Origin: Nonomuraea glycinis
GTDB lineage: Bacteria > Actinomycetota > Actinomycetes > Streptosporangiales > Streptosporangiaceae
Assembly (NCBI RefSeq): GCF_014646515.1
Contig: NZ_BMNK01000026.1
Coordinates: 1-64,000, forward strand
Direction of reading: 5' to 3'
Length of the DNA stretch: 64,000 bases
Positions 41,482 to 50,389 of the stretch are shown here, in pieces (the stretch's first letter is position 1; every line of letters starts with the position of its first letter). Made by a program: the position numbers and the translations under genes. Below the pieces are notes generated by a model. The model searched no databases, was not told the origin of the DNA, and saw only the letters and a list, made by a program, of their open reading frames with translations.

Positions 41482-41554
41482 GGGGCTATGGCGCAGTTGG
41501 TAGCGCGCCTCCATGGCATGGAGGAGGTCTGGGGTTCGAATCCCCATAGCTCCA
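41482..41554 (+). tRNA. tRNA-Ala(GGC), copy 2
   Basis: The sequence is identical to the tRNA at 27661-27733, including G3-U70 and anticodon GGC. Identity extends only a few bases outside the gene (3' CCC), so flanks differ. It is 64 nt downstream of the AlaX-type gene. No CCA is encoded. Confidence 0.97.
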
Positions 41555-41575
41555 CCCTCGATGTTCTCGCCGCGT

Positions 41576-41599
41576 GGATAGGGGTCGGCACCCCTATCC
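41576..41599 (+). terminator. Terminator after tRNA-Ala copy 2
   Basis: Perfect 10-bp arms (GGATAGGGGT / ACCCCTATCC) with a CGGC loop lie 22 nt after the tRNA. Confidence 0.75.
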
Positions 41600-41684
41600 G
41601 TCGACCGGCCCCCCTGAGGTCCTTGGTGCACGACCGGTGATCTTGCTATGAATGAACCCTCGTAGCCGAGGGAGGCCGTACATC

Positions 41685-42593
41685 ATGGATCTCATTCCTG
41701 TGGAGTTCGAGGCATTCGACAAGCGCATCGCCGCCGTCAGCGGGGACAAGCACGTCGAGCGCCTCTATCGAGGCACCCGCTGGGCGGAGGGGCCGGTCTA
41801 CTTCCCGGCCGGCCGCTTCCTGGTGTGGAGCGACATCCCCAACGACCGGCTGCTGCGCTGGGACGAGCAGACGGGCACGGTGGCGCCGTTCCGACAGCCG
41901 TCCGGCTACGTCAACGGCAACACCCTCGACCGGGAGGGCAGGCTGATCTCCTGCGAGCACGGCGCGCGCCGGGTGACCAGGACCGAGCATGACGGGTCGG
42001 TCACCACGCTGGCCGACCGCTGGCAGGGCGACCGCCTCAACAGCCCCAATGACGTCGTGGTCCGCTCCGACGGGTCGATCTGGTTCACCGACCCGCCGTA
42101 CGGCATCCTGGGCGACTACGAAGGGCACCGGGCCGAGCAGGAGGTCGACGGCTGCCACGTCTACCGGATCGACCCGCTCAGCGGCCGGACGAGTCTGGCC
42201 GCGGGCGACTTCAGCCGGCCCAACGGGCTGGCCTTCTCCCTGGACGAGAGGAGCCTGCTCGTCACCGACACGGAGGAGCGCCACATCCGGATCTTCGATG
42301 TGCGCGACGACGGCACGCTGGCGGGCGGCCGGGTGTTCGCCGAGCACAGCGGCGAGGGCAGCTACGACGGCCTGCGCCTGGACGACGCGGGCCGCGTGTG
42401 GGCCGCGGTCGGCTCCTCGGTGCACTGCTACGACCCGGACGGGACGCTCCTCGGCAGGCTGATCCTGCCGGAGAGCGTCTCCAACCTGGTCTTCGGCGGG
42501 CCCAAGCGCAACCGGGTGTTCATCACGGCGACCACGTCCCTCTACTCCGTCATGCTGAACATCCGGGGCGCCCGGCCCGTCTGGGCTCCCTGA
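41685..42593 (+). CDS. SMP-30/gluconolactonase-family lactonase
   Basis: The 302-residue beta-propeller carries family motifs: TRWAEGPVYFPAGRFLVWSD (metal-site Glu), NSPNDVVVRSDGSIWFTDPP (Asn-Asp), FSRPNGLAFSLDERSLLVTDT (Asn and Asp). It should open sugar lactones in the cytoplasm with a divalent metal; no secretion signal is seen. ATG 41685 has a GAGGGAGG ribosome-binding site, so the upstream in-frame ATG is rejected. It is convergent with the GH92 gene, 4 nt apart. Confidence 0.92.
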   Translation: MDLIPVEFEAFDKRIAAVSGDKHVERLYRGTRWAEGPVYFPAGRFLVWSDIPNDRLLRWDEQTGTVAPFRQPSGYVNGNTLDREGRLISCEHGARRVTRTEHDGSVTTLADRWQGDRLNSPNDVVVRSDGSIWFTDPPYGILGDYEGHRAEQEVDGCHVYRIDPLSGRTSLAAGDFSRPNGLAFSLDERSLLVTDTEERHIRIFDVRDDGTLAGGRVFAEHSGEGSYDGLRLDDAGRVWAAVGSSVHCYDPDGTLLGRLILPESVSNLVFGGPKRNRVFITATTSLYSVMLNIRGARPVWAP

Positions 42594-42597
42594 GCCG

Positions 42598-45500
42598 TCA
42601 GGAGAAGGCCCAGGCGAACAGGTGCAGCTCGCCGTCCTCCGCCGGGGCGAAGGTCAGGCTAGCCACCTTTTTCGCCGGATCCAGCGCGATCGGCTGCGCC
42701 GCGAACATGTGCGCGCCGATCGGCTGGAGCGCCCAAGAGCCCCAGAAGAGCCGGTACGGCGTGCCGGCCACGATCTCGTTGCCGAACGCGGGCGGCTCGC
42801 CGCCGAAGTCCAGGATCCACTCGCTGAGTCCCAGCTTGCCGGTGCTCGTCGAGCCGTCCGTGTAGGTGATCGTGACCTTCGACTCGGGCCAGCCGTTGAC
42901 CCCCGCGCCGAGGAAGGCGATCTTGCTCGCCCCGTCGGGCGCGGCCACCTCGATCGGCGCGGTGCCCGGCCGCAGGTTGTCCCACTCGCCCGGCCTGCGG
43001 TCCGGCCAGGTGAAGGTGAAGCCCTTCCAGTCGACGCTGCCGCCGGGCTCGATCCCCACGTCGGCCAGCGCCTGCGCGGAGAAGCTGAACCCGGGCCCGT
43101 CGATGTTGGCCTCGTCAGGAGCCGCGGCGTCGCCGATGCCGGCGTTGTTCGCATGCCACGCCAGCGTGCCGCGCTCGGCCACGTTGAGCCGGATGCCGCC
43201 GGTGGCCTCGCCCGCGACGATCGGCACGGTGTGGAAGCCGAGCGCCACGTCCGGGCGCACGGTGACCCTGACCTTCGTGGTCACGGCGCCCTTGGCGGGC
43301 ACCCGCAGGGTGCCGCTCGACGGTGAGACGGTGATCCCCGCGGGCGGGGTGGCGCGCCACGCGACCGTGGCGGCCCGGTCCAGGGAGCGCACGGTGAGGT
43401 TGGCGTCGAACGTGCCGCCCGGCGCCACCGGTCCGCTCCCCGGGTCCAGCCCGAGCAGGTACGGCTCGCCGCCCTCGTCGAACGACGGCGGCGCGTCGGC
43501 CGGGTTCGCGCCGAAAGTCCGGTTCGGTGTGGTGCCCACCTTGAAGTCCAGCCGCCCGCCCCGGGTGGCGAACGTCTCCGGCAGCCACGCCCGGGAGGTC
43601 GAGGCGCCGTCGACCCGCAGCGCCTGGACGTAACCGCCACCGGCGCCGGGCGCGTTGATCACGATGTCGCCGCCGGGCCGGTCGATGGTGATCCGGTCGA
43701 ACAGCGGCGTGTGCACCAGCAGCTCGGCCCGGCCGGGGATCGCCGGGAACAGGCCCATGGCCGACCACACGTACCAGGCGCCCATCGTGCCCAGGTCGTC
43801 GTTGCCGACCAGCCCGTCGGCGCCGGGGCCGAACAGCTCCTTCTGCGTCCGCCGTACGACCTCCTGCGTCTTGTACGGCTGGCCGGCCCACGCGTACAGC
43901 CACGGCGACTGCAGGGCGACCTCGTTGCCGAGGTAGGCGTACGCGCGGTGCGGTCCGGCGTTCAGCTCGGTGAAGTAGTCGTCCAGCCGCGCCACCGCCT
44001 TGCCGGTGCCGCCCATCGCGGTGAACAGGCCGCGCGCGTTGTGCGGCACCAGCCAGTGGTACTGCGCCCCGTTGCCCTCCATGTAGACGTCCGCGGCGGC
44101 CGGGTCGAAGGGCGCCTTGAACGAGCCCTCGCCCATCCGAGGCTGGATCCAGTCGTTGCCCGCGTTGTACAGGTGCTGCCACGCCTGCGCCCGCTTCATG
44201 AACTCCGCCCGCGTCCGCTGGTCGCCGAGCCGGGCGGCGAGCTGGGCGATGCCGAAGTCGGCCACGCCGTACTCCAGGGTCGCGGACGGGTCCGACGGCA
44301 CATACCCCTTGGCCATGTAGGCGGCGTTTCCGGGCCGCTCGTCGTAGGCCAGCAGCGGGTGGCCGATGTCCATCGGGCCGCTGCGCCGGGCGGCGGCGGC
44401 CATCGCCTTCAGCGCGTCCGCGGCCTCGAAGTCACGCGCCCCGAAGGCGTACACGGTGGAGAGGATCACATGGTACGGATCGCCCACCATGACGCCGGTG
44501 ACCGCGTTCTGGTGCGACCAGCGGTCCCACACGTTGCCGAGTGCCTGCGCGTTGGCGTACATCGACTGCGCGATGTCGCCGGCCACGTCCGGTGCGAGCA
44601 GTGCCAGCAGCTGGACCTCGCTGCGGTAGACGTCCCAGCCGGAGAAGGTCGCGTAGTGATGGTGTCCCGGTTTCACGGTGCGTGGCTTGTAGTCGGAGCC
44701 GACGTAGGTGCCGTCGGCGTCCTCGAAGACGTACGGCTGGAGCAGCGCGTGGTAGAGGTTGCTGTAGAAGGTGCGCCGCTGGGCGTCGCTGCCGCCGCTG
44801 ATCGTCACCTGGCCGAGGCGCTTGTTCCAGACGGCGCCGGCCTCGGCCGCCACCTGCTCCAGGTTCTTGGCGGCGATCTCGGTCCGCAGGTTGTTCCGGG
44901 CGCCGTCGACGCTGACGTACGACAGGCCGACGCGCATCTGCACCGGCGCGGCGGAGTCGAACTCCAGGTACGCGCCCGAGCCCGGCCCGTTCACCACGAC
45001 GTCGTCGGAGGTGACGACGTGGCCCCGCACCTTGGCCTTGGAGGCGTTCTCGACGGATCGCGTGCCCGGCAGCACCTGGTCGTCCTTCCAGGTGCCGAAG
45101 CCGGTGATCGGCCGGTCGAAGGTGGCGTGGAAGTAGACCTTGTAGCGCGTCGGGGGGCCGCAGAAGCCACCGGTCTGCACCCAGCCCTCGACGGTGTCGC
45201 CGCTGATCCGGGTCTCGCCGTCGTCCACGCCGTTGATCGAGCCGCTCGTGTTCAGCAGCAGCGTGGCCGGCTTGTCCTTGGGGAAGGTGAACCGGCCGAC
45301 GCCCGCCCGCATGCTGACCGACAGGTCGGCCTTGACGCCGGAGTCCATGGTGACGGCGTACGAACCGGGCGAGGCCTGCTCGTTGGCGTGCTTGAAGGAC
45401 TGGACGTAGTCCATCCCGTGCGTCGCCGGCGATCGGCCGATTTTTCCGGAGAAGGGCATCACGGGGAAGTCCTGCGCGCCGGTGCACCCCGGCCCCGAGA

Positions 45501-45804
45501 TGTGGGTCATGGAGAAGCCGCGCAACCGGTCGTCCTCCCAGCGGTAGCCGCCGCCGGCGTCCTCGACCGTGTCAGGGCTCCACTGCATCATGCCGAACGG
45601 GAGGACGGCGCCGGGGAAGGTCATGCCTCCGCCGCCGCCGTGACCGAAGTCGGACGCGGCCTCCTTCGTGCCGTGGAAGACATTGACCAGGGCGGCCGGG
45701 TCGTGCGCCGTCGCGGTCTCGGGATCGGCGATCGCCGCGGCTCCGGGAGGGAGCACGGTGGCGATCAGCAAGGTGGTGACGATCGGTAACGACCATGGAG
45801 ACAT
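42598..45804 (-). CDS. Secreted GH92 alpha-mannosidase
   Basis: This 1068-residue exo-alpha-mannosidase has a signal peptide (about 1-25, LPIVTTLLIATVLPPGAAA), the GH92 N-domain with GHGGGGGMTFPGAVLPFGMMQ, HISGPGC, and the catalytic domain with FSGWDVYRSEVQLLALL and GNDDLGTMGAWYVWSAMG. After residue 780 a NEW3-like beta domain and a C-terminal carbohydrate-binding-like module (about 920-1068) follow. The long upstream extension is rejected because the signal peptide starts at 45804. It would remove mannose from alpha-mannans or glycoproteins outside the cell. Confidence 0.92.
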   Translation of the reverse strand: MSPWSLPIVTTLLIATVLPPGAAAIADPETATAHDPAALVNVFHGTKEAASDFGHGGGGGMTFPGAVLPFGMMQWSPDTVEDAGGGYRWEDDRLRGFSMTHISGPGCTGAQDFPVMPFSGKIGRSPATHGMDYVQSFKHANEQASPGSYAVTMDSGVKADLSVSMRAGVGRFTFPKDKPATLLLNTSGSINGVDDGETRISGDTVEGWVQTGGFCGPPTRYKVYFHATFDRPITGFGTWKDDQVLPGTRSVENASKAKVRGHVVTSDDVVVNGPGSGAYLEFDSAAPVQMRVGLSYVSVDGARNNLRTEIAAKNLEQVAAEAGAVWNKRLGQVTISGGSDAQRRTFYSNLYHALLQPYVFEDADGTYVGSDYKPRTVKPGHHHYATFSGWDVYRSEVQLLALLAPDVAGDIAQSMYANAQALGNVWDRWSHQNAVTGVMVGDPYHVILSTVYAFGARDFEAADALKAMAAAARRSGPMDIGHPLLAYDERPGNAAYMAKGYVPSDPSATLEYGVADFGIAQLAARLGDQRTRAEFMKRAQAWQHLYNAGNDWIQPRMGEGSFKAPFDPAAADVYMEGNGAQYHWLVPHNARGLFTAMGGTGKAVARLDDYFTELNAGPHRAYAYLGNEVALQSPWLYAWAGQPYKTQEVVRRTQKELFGPGADGLVGNDDLGTMGAWYVWSAMGLFPAIPGRAELLVHTPLFDRITIDRPGGDIVINAPGAGGGYVQALRVDGASTSRAWLPETFATRGGRLDFKVGTTPNRTFGANPADAPPSFDEGGEPYLLGLDPGSGPVAPGGTFDANLTVRSLDRAATVAWRATPPAGITVSPSSGTLRVPAKGAVTTKVRVTVRPDVALGFHTVPIVAGEATGGIRLNVAERGTLAWHANNAGIGDAAAPDEANIDGPGFSFSAQALADVGIEPGGSVDWKGFTFTWPDRRPGEWDNLRPGTAPIEVAAPDGASKIAFLGAGVNGWPESKVTITYTDGSTSTGKLGLSEWILDFGGEPPAFGNEIVAGTPYRLFWGSWALQPIGAHMFAAQPIALDPAKKVASLTFAPAEDGELHLFAWAFS

Positions 45805-45950
45805 GTCGCACACCTTTCGGAAGTGAGATCGTGATATCGAATCCCGCCCTGTCACCCCGGTCAACGAGCGAAAACGGCGTGCACAAGTTGCCATCGCCGC
45901 AGGTGCGAATAGGGGTTGGCGGCCAGGGGGACCGTTGACACATTCGGTGG

Positions 45951-45999
45951 GTGCCCTTGGGAGACCACCGATTCGGCAGGTGCCCTGGGAGACCACCGA
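45951..45999. repeat. Short direct repeat before the carboxyltransferase gene
   Basis: GTGCCCTTGGGAGACCACCG at 45951-45970 recurs as GTGCCCTGGGAGACCACCGA at 45980-45999, a 29-bp period in the GH92-carboxyltransferase intergenic region. Confidence 0.7.
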
Positions 46000-46015
46000 G
46001 CGCAGGGGATCAGAG

Positions 46016-47461
46016 ATGACCGTCTTACCCGTGATGGCGGACCGGCCGGCGGACGAGAGGCCCGCCGGCGACCCGCGTGCCCCCATGACCAGGCTGGCCC
46101 GGCTGCTCGACCCCGGGACGCCCGCCGCCCTGCACGCCGAGGACGACAGCGGCGTGACGGCCGTGCGGGGGCGGGTGGACGGCCGGCCCGTCATCGCCTT
46201 CTGCACCGACGCCAGGCGGATGGGCGGCGCGCTCGGCGCGGCCGGAGCGCTGCACGTCGTGGTCGCCACCGACCTCGCCGTGGCCGAGGGCTGCCCGGTG
46301 ATCGGCCTGTGGCACTCCGGCGGCGCCCGGCTCGCCGACGGCGTCGAGTCGATGGACGGCGTGGGGCGCATGTTCGCCGCCATGACCAGGGCCTCGGGCG
46401 TGGTGCCGCAGATCTCGGTCGTCCTCGGGCCGGCCGCCGGGGCCGCCGCCTACGGGCCGGCCCTGACCGACGTCGTCGTCATGACCGGCTCCGGGCGCGT
46501 CTTCGTGACCGGCCCCGACATCGTCCGCAGCGTCACCGGCGAGCAGATCGACATGGCCGCGCTCGGCGGTCCCGACGCGCACGGCCCGAGATCCGGGGTC
46601 GTGCACGTGCCGGCCGCCGACGAGGACGACGCCTGTTTCCGGGCTCGCCGCCTGGCCGGGCTGCTGCGCGACGCGCCGGGCCGGTTCGAGCTGGCCGCGC
46701 TGCGCGAGCCGAGAGACCTGCGCGCGCTGCTGCCCGACTCGCCGCGGCGCGCGTACGACGTGCGTCCGCTCGTGCACGCCATCCTGGACGGCGACGCCCG
46801 CGGGCCGGTCTTCGAGGAGCTGCAACCTCGCTGGGCGGCCAACGTCCTGATCGGGCTGGGCCGGCTCGGCGGCCGTCCGGTCGGGATGCTGGCCAACAAC
46901 CCCATCCGCAAGGGCGGTTGCCTGGACTCGCTGTCGGCGGAGAAGGCCTCGCGGTTCGTCCGGATGTGTGACTCGCTGGGGGTTCCGCTGGTGGTCCTGG
47001 TCGACGTCCCCGGCTACCTGCCCGGGGTGGGCCAGGAGTGGGGCGGGGTCGTACGGCGGGGGGCCAAGCTGCTGCACGCCTTCGCCGAGTCCGTGGTGCC
47101 GCGCGTCACCCTGATCACGCGTAAGGCGTACGGCGGGGCGTACATCGCGATGAACTCCCGCTCGCTCGGCGCCACCGCGATCTTCGCCTGGCCGGACGCG
47201 GAGGTGGCCGTCATGGGCGCGGAGAGCGCGGTCGGCGTCCTGCACCGCAAGGCCCTGGCCGCGGCCTCCGACGAGGAGCGCGAGGAGTTGCGCGCCCGGC
47301 TGGCCGAGGAGCAGCGGCGGACCGCCGGCGGGGTGGCGCGGGCGATGGCCCTGGGCGTGGTCGACGAGGTGATCGCGCCGGAGACCACGCGGCTCAGGCT
47401 GGCCCAGGCGCTGGACCGGGCACCGCGCGCCCGCGGCCGCCACTCCAACATCCCGTTGTGA
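46016..47461 (+). CDS. Acyl-CoA carboxylase beta (carboxyltransferase) subunit, divergent
   Basis: The 481-residue product shows both carboxyltransferase halves: GGARLADGVESMDGVGRMFA and VTGEQIDMAALGGPDAHG in the N half; FVDVPGYLPGVGQEWGG-like VDVPGYLPG, RKAYGGAYIAMNSRS and VAVMGAESAVGVLHRK in the C half. Typical subunits are 510-530 residues with MGAEGAANVIF; here MGAESAVGVL differs, so substrate preference may be unusual. No biotinyl alpha or epsilon subunit is nearby. In a natural-product region it could supply malonyl- or alkylmalonyl-CoA. The start is ATG 46016. Confidence 0.85.
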   Translation: MTVLPVMADRPADERPAGDPRAPMTRLARLLDPGTPAALHAEDDSGVTAVRGRVDGRPVIAFCTDARRMGGALGAAGALHVVVATDLAVAEGCPVIGLWHSGGARLADGVESMDGVGRMFAAMTRASGVVPQISVVLGPAAGAAAYGPALTDVVVMTGSGRVFVTGPDIVRSVTGEQIDMAALGGPDAHGPRSGVVHVPAADEDDACFRARRLAGLLRDAPGRFELAALREPRDLRALLPDSPRRAYDVRPLVHAILDGDARGPVFEELQPRWAANVLIGLGRLGGRPVGMLANNPIRKGGCLDSLSAEKASRFVRMCDSLGVPLVVLVDVPGYLPGVGQEWGGVVRRGAKLLHAFAESVVPRVTLITRKAYGGAYIAMNSRSLGATAIFAWPDAEVAVMGAESAVGVLHRKALAAASDEEREELRARLAEEQRRTAGGVARAMALGVVDEVIAPETTRLRLAQALDRAPRARGRHSNIPL

Positions 47462-47494
47462 AGACGCGCGGTCCGGGAGGCTGGGCAGGGCACC

Positions 47495-47546
47495 CGCTCG
47501 GGCGGGCAGGTCGGGCTGGGCAGTCGCTCGGGCGGGCAGGTCGGGC
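47495..47546. repeat. 22-bp direct repeat in the carboxyltransferase/LAL gap
   Basis: CGCTCGGGCGGGCAGGTCGG at 47495 recurs at 47525 (30-bp period) between the two convergent gene ends. Confidence 0.8.
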
Positions 47547-47566
47547 GGCGGGGATGTGGAGGTGCT

Positions 47567-50302
47567 TTACACCGCTCGGTCGGCCAGGCTGGGGGGTAGG
47601 TCGTCGCGGCGGGAGACGTTGAGTTTGCGGTAGATCCGCGTCAGGTGCTGCTCCACGGTGCTGACGGTGATGAAGAGCTTGCCGGAGATCTCCCGGTTGG
47701 AGTATCCGTCCGCCGCCAGTGCCGCCACCCGCTGCTCGGCGTCGCTGAGGACAGGGGACGCCACGGCCTTGATGACGGGCCCGGCGGCCTGCCCGCCGGC
47801 GCCGCCGTTGCGCTGGCCGCGCGGCGCGGTGTCGGCCAGGGCGCCCGCGTGGCACTCCGTGGCCAGCGCGCGGGCCCGGCCGGCCAGCATCCCGGCCCTG
47901 CGGTGCTCGCCGATCGCGTGGTAGGCGTCGATGAGGTCGAACAGCGCCCTGGCGTGCTCGTACCTGTCGCCGCCGATCTGCAGCAGGTCGGCGGCGCGGC
48001 GCAGCAGTACGGCGCGGTGCCGGCGCTCGGCCGTCGCGGCCAGCACGCGCAGGGCCATGCCGTACACCCGCCTGGACCGCTTGCCGCCGCCGGCGAGCTG
48101 CTGGTCGATCAGCGCCCGCGCCTCCTCGACCTCGCCGAGCCGGACCAGCGCCTCGGCCGCGTCCACCCGCCACGGGATGAACTCCGGGACGTCCATCCGC
48201 CACGCGCCCATCAGCTCGCCGCACAGCCGCAGGTCGCGCAGCGCCTGCCGGGGCTGGCCGGAGACGAGCGCGAAGCGGCCCCTGCCGTAGAGGTACTGCG
48301 GGCCGAACCGGGTCTCCAGCATCGCCTCCGGCACCGGCTGGGCCGCCTGCCGCACATAGTCGAGGTGGCGGCCCATCGCCGCCCCGGCCATCAGCAGGAC
48401 GCCCAAGGGCGCGCCGACGGCCACCCCCCAGCTGTCCGGCGAGATGAGATCGAGGGCCCGCTGGGCGTCGCGCGCCGCCGCCGCCAGGTCGCCCCGGCGC
48501 AGCGCGATCTCCGCCCGGATCGCCGAGAGCCTGGCCTGGCGGCTCGGCGCGTGCCGGCCGGCGGCCTCCGTGACGAAGGCGTCGCACCAGGGCGCGGCCC
48601 GATCGGCCCGATCGGTGAAGGTCAGGGTCAGCAGCGCGCACTCCACCGCGTCCATGGACATCTCGTCCAGGCGGGAGCCGCGCAGGACGCGCTCGGCGGT
48701 CTGCGCGAGCTCGGCGCTCGGGCCCTCGCGCAGCGCCGAGGCCAGCGCGTCGGCCGACTCCAGCCGGCGGTCGGCGCCCAGGGAACGGGCCGTGGCGCTC
48801 GCCTGCTCGGCGGGCGGCTCCGGCAGGTGCGGCAGGAAGGCGGGCCAGCTGCCCCGGCACCAGGCGCGCGTCGCGGCGAGCTCCGCCAGAGCCTCGCGGT
48901 CCAGCTCGCCCAGACGGCTCAGCACGTCCTTGGCGTCGGCGACGTGGCCGTGCCACAGCAGCGCCCTGGCCAGCACGATGGCGTCGGCGCCGCCCAGGTC
49001 GCCCTTGTGCAGCGCCTCGGTCAGCTCGGCCAGGTGTCCGGTCGGCGTGCCGGGGTCGATCCGCCAGGTGGCCCGGACCAGGGTGGTGGCGATCCGCGCC
49101 CGGCGCCGCCCGTCGTCGCACGCCCGCAGGGCCAGCTTGAGATACTCGATCGCCGACTCGACCCCGTCGTCGCGCAGCGCCTGCCTGGCGGCCTCCTCCA
49201 GCACCGACAGCGCCCACGGGTCGCCCGCGTGGCTCGCGGTGAGGAGATGGGTGGCCACCACGGGGGCGGGCGCGCCCTCCTGATAGGTCAGCTCGGCGGC
49301 CCGGCGGTGCAGGTCGACCAGCTCCGCGCCGTCCAGCCCGGCCAGCACGGCGGACGCGGCGGCCTCGTGCCGGAAGCGGCCCCCGGCGAGCAGGCCGGCC
49401 CCGGTCAGCGCCTGGGCGGCCCGGGCCGTGGTCGCCTCACCCTGGCCGAGCAGCCGCCCGGCGGTGCCGGGCTCGCCGAGCACGGCCAGCGCGCGGGCGA
49501 CGGGCAGCAGGCCCGGGTCGGCGCGGTGCAGGCAGGCGAGCACCGCGTCGGCGTACCTCTCCCCGGGCTCGCCGGTGGCCTGCAGGTCCTCCAGCAGCGC
49601 GTCCACCAGCAGCCGGTTGCCGCCGCTCAGCTCGTGGCACCGGGCGGCGAAGAGGTCGGCCGCCTGCGCCCCCGCCCGCCGCCGTACCCGTGCGGCCACG
49701 CCCTCGGCCGACAGGTGTGCCAGCCGCACCGCGTGACAGTGCGGCTGGCGCGCCATCTCGGTGTGCAACAGCGTCCGCAGGTGCGCGTGGTGGTCGGGGA
49801 CGCTGAAGACGAGCATGATCCGGGCGTACGTCACCCGCCGGGCGAGGTAGGACAGGCACAGCTGCGAGGCGCGGTCGGCATGGTGCACGTCGTCCACGAC
49901 GATGACCAGCGGGCGGCGCTCCGACTGCTTCAGCAGCACCGTGCAGAGCGCGTCCACGATCTGCACGTCCACGTGCTCGAAGGACTCGGCCCCCGGATCC
50001 CGCGACATCCGCGCGTGGGAGCCCTCGCGCAACAGATCCAGCGTGGCCGTACGGTGCTCGTCGGTCGGGGTGTTCCGCACCAGCTGGGAGAGCACGCCGA
50101 GCGGCAGGTCGCGCTCCGCCCGCGAGCCCGTCGCGGACAGTGGGAGCGCGCCCTGCTCCAGCGCCTGGTCGGCGAAGCCGTGCAGCAGCTCGCTCTTGCC
50201 GGTGGCGACGGCGCCCGTCACCATCGCGATCCGGCCCCGGCCGCCGACCGATTCCTCCAGCAGCTTGCGGAGATGGGCCATGCCCTGCCGTTGGTCGTCC
50301 AC
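47567..50302 (-). CDS. LAL-family (large ATP-binding LuxR) transcriptional regulator
   Basis: The 911-residue regulator has an N-terminal P-loop ATPase (Walker A GAVATGKSELL; Walker B-like LVIVVDDVHHADRASQL), a long helical TPR-like middle and a C-terminal LuxR helix-turn-helix (LSDAEQRVAALAADGYSNREISGKLF, about 845-905). LAL proteins (MalT-like) often activate natural-product clusters. The GTG start is preceded by AAGGAGG. It is convergent with the carboxyltransferase gene and follows leuA on the minus strand. Confidence 0.93.
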   Translation of the reverse strand: MDDQRQGMAHLRKLLEESVGGRGRIAMVTGAVATGKSELLHGFADQALEQGALPLSATGSRAERDLPLGVLSQLVRNTPTDEHRTATLDLLREGSHARMSRDPGAESFEHVDVQIVDALCTVLLKQSERRPLVIVVDDVHHADRASQLCLSYLARRVTYARIMLVFSVPDHHAHLRTLLHTEMARQPHCHAVRLAHLSAEGVAARVRRRAGAQAADLFAARCHELSGGNRLLVDALLEDLQATGEPGERYADAVLACLHRADPGLLPVARALAVLGEPGTAGRLLGQGEATTARAAQALTGAGLLAGGRFRHEAAASAVLAGLDGAELVDLHRRAAELTYQEGAPAPVVATHLLTASHAGDPWALSVLEEAARQALRDDGVESAIEYLKLALRACDDGRRRARIATTLVRATWRIDPGTPTGHLAELTEALHKGDLGGADAIVLARALLWHGHVADAKDVLSRLGELDREALAELAATRAWCRGSWPAFLPHLPEPPAEQASATARSLGADRRLESADALASALREGPSAELAQTAERVLRGSRLDEMSMDAVECALLTLTFTDRADRAAPWCDAFVTEAAGRHAPSRQARLSAIRAEIALRRGDLAAAARDAQRALDLISPDSWGVAVGAPLGVLLMAGAAMGRHLDYVRQAAQPVPEAMLETRFGPQYLYGRGRFALVSGQPRQALRDLRLCGELMGAWRMDVPEFIPWRVDAAEALVRLGEVEEARALIDQQLAGGGKRSRRVYGMALRVLAATAERRHRAVLLRRAADLLQIGGDRYEHARALFDLIDAYHAIGEHRRAGMLAGRARALATECHAGALADTAPRGQRNGGAGGQAAGPVIKAVASPVLSDAEQRVAALAADGYSNREISGKLFITVSTVEQHLTRIYRKLNVSRRDDLPPSLADRAV

Positions 50303-50335
50303 AGTCAGGGTCCTCCTTGTGCGTCCGAGGGACTT

Positions 50336-50389
50336 CGGTCACTCTCCGGCTGCCACCAGGCGCGGTCACTCTCCGGCTGCCACCAGGCG
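50336..50389. repeat. Perfect 27-bp tandem duplication at the leuA 3' end
   Basis: The unit beginning CGGTCACTCTCCGGCTGCC occurs at 50336-50362 and 50363-50389 without a mismatch. The second copy contains the leuA stop (minus strand, 50366-50368) and its last codons. Confidence 0.95.

Noticed and set aside
27661..41554. Integrative element with the tRNA-Ala genes as att sites
   Set aside because: No integrase, excisionase or relaxase is encoded between them, both copies are complete, and flanking sequences differ immediately outside; duplication of a tRNA gene explains the repeat.
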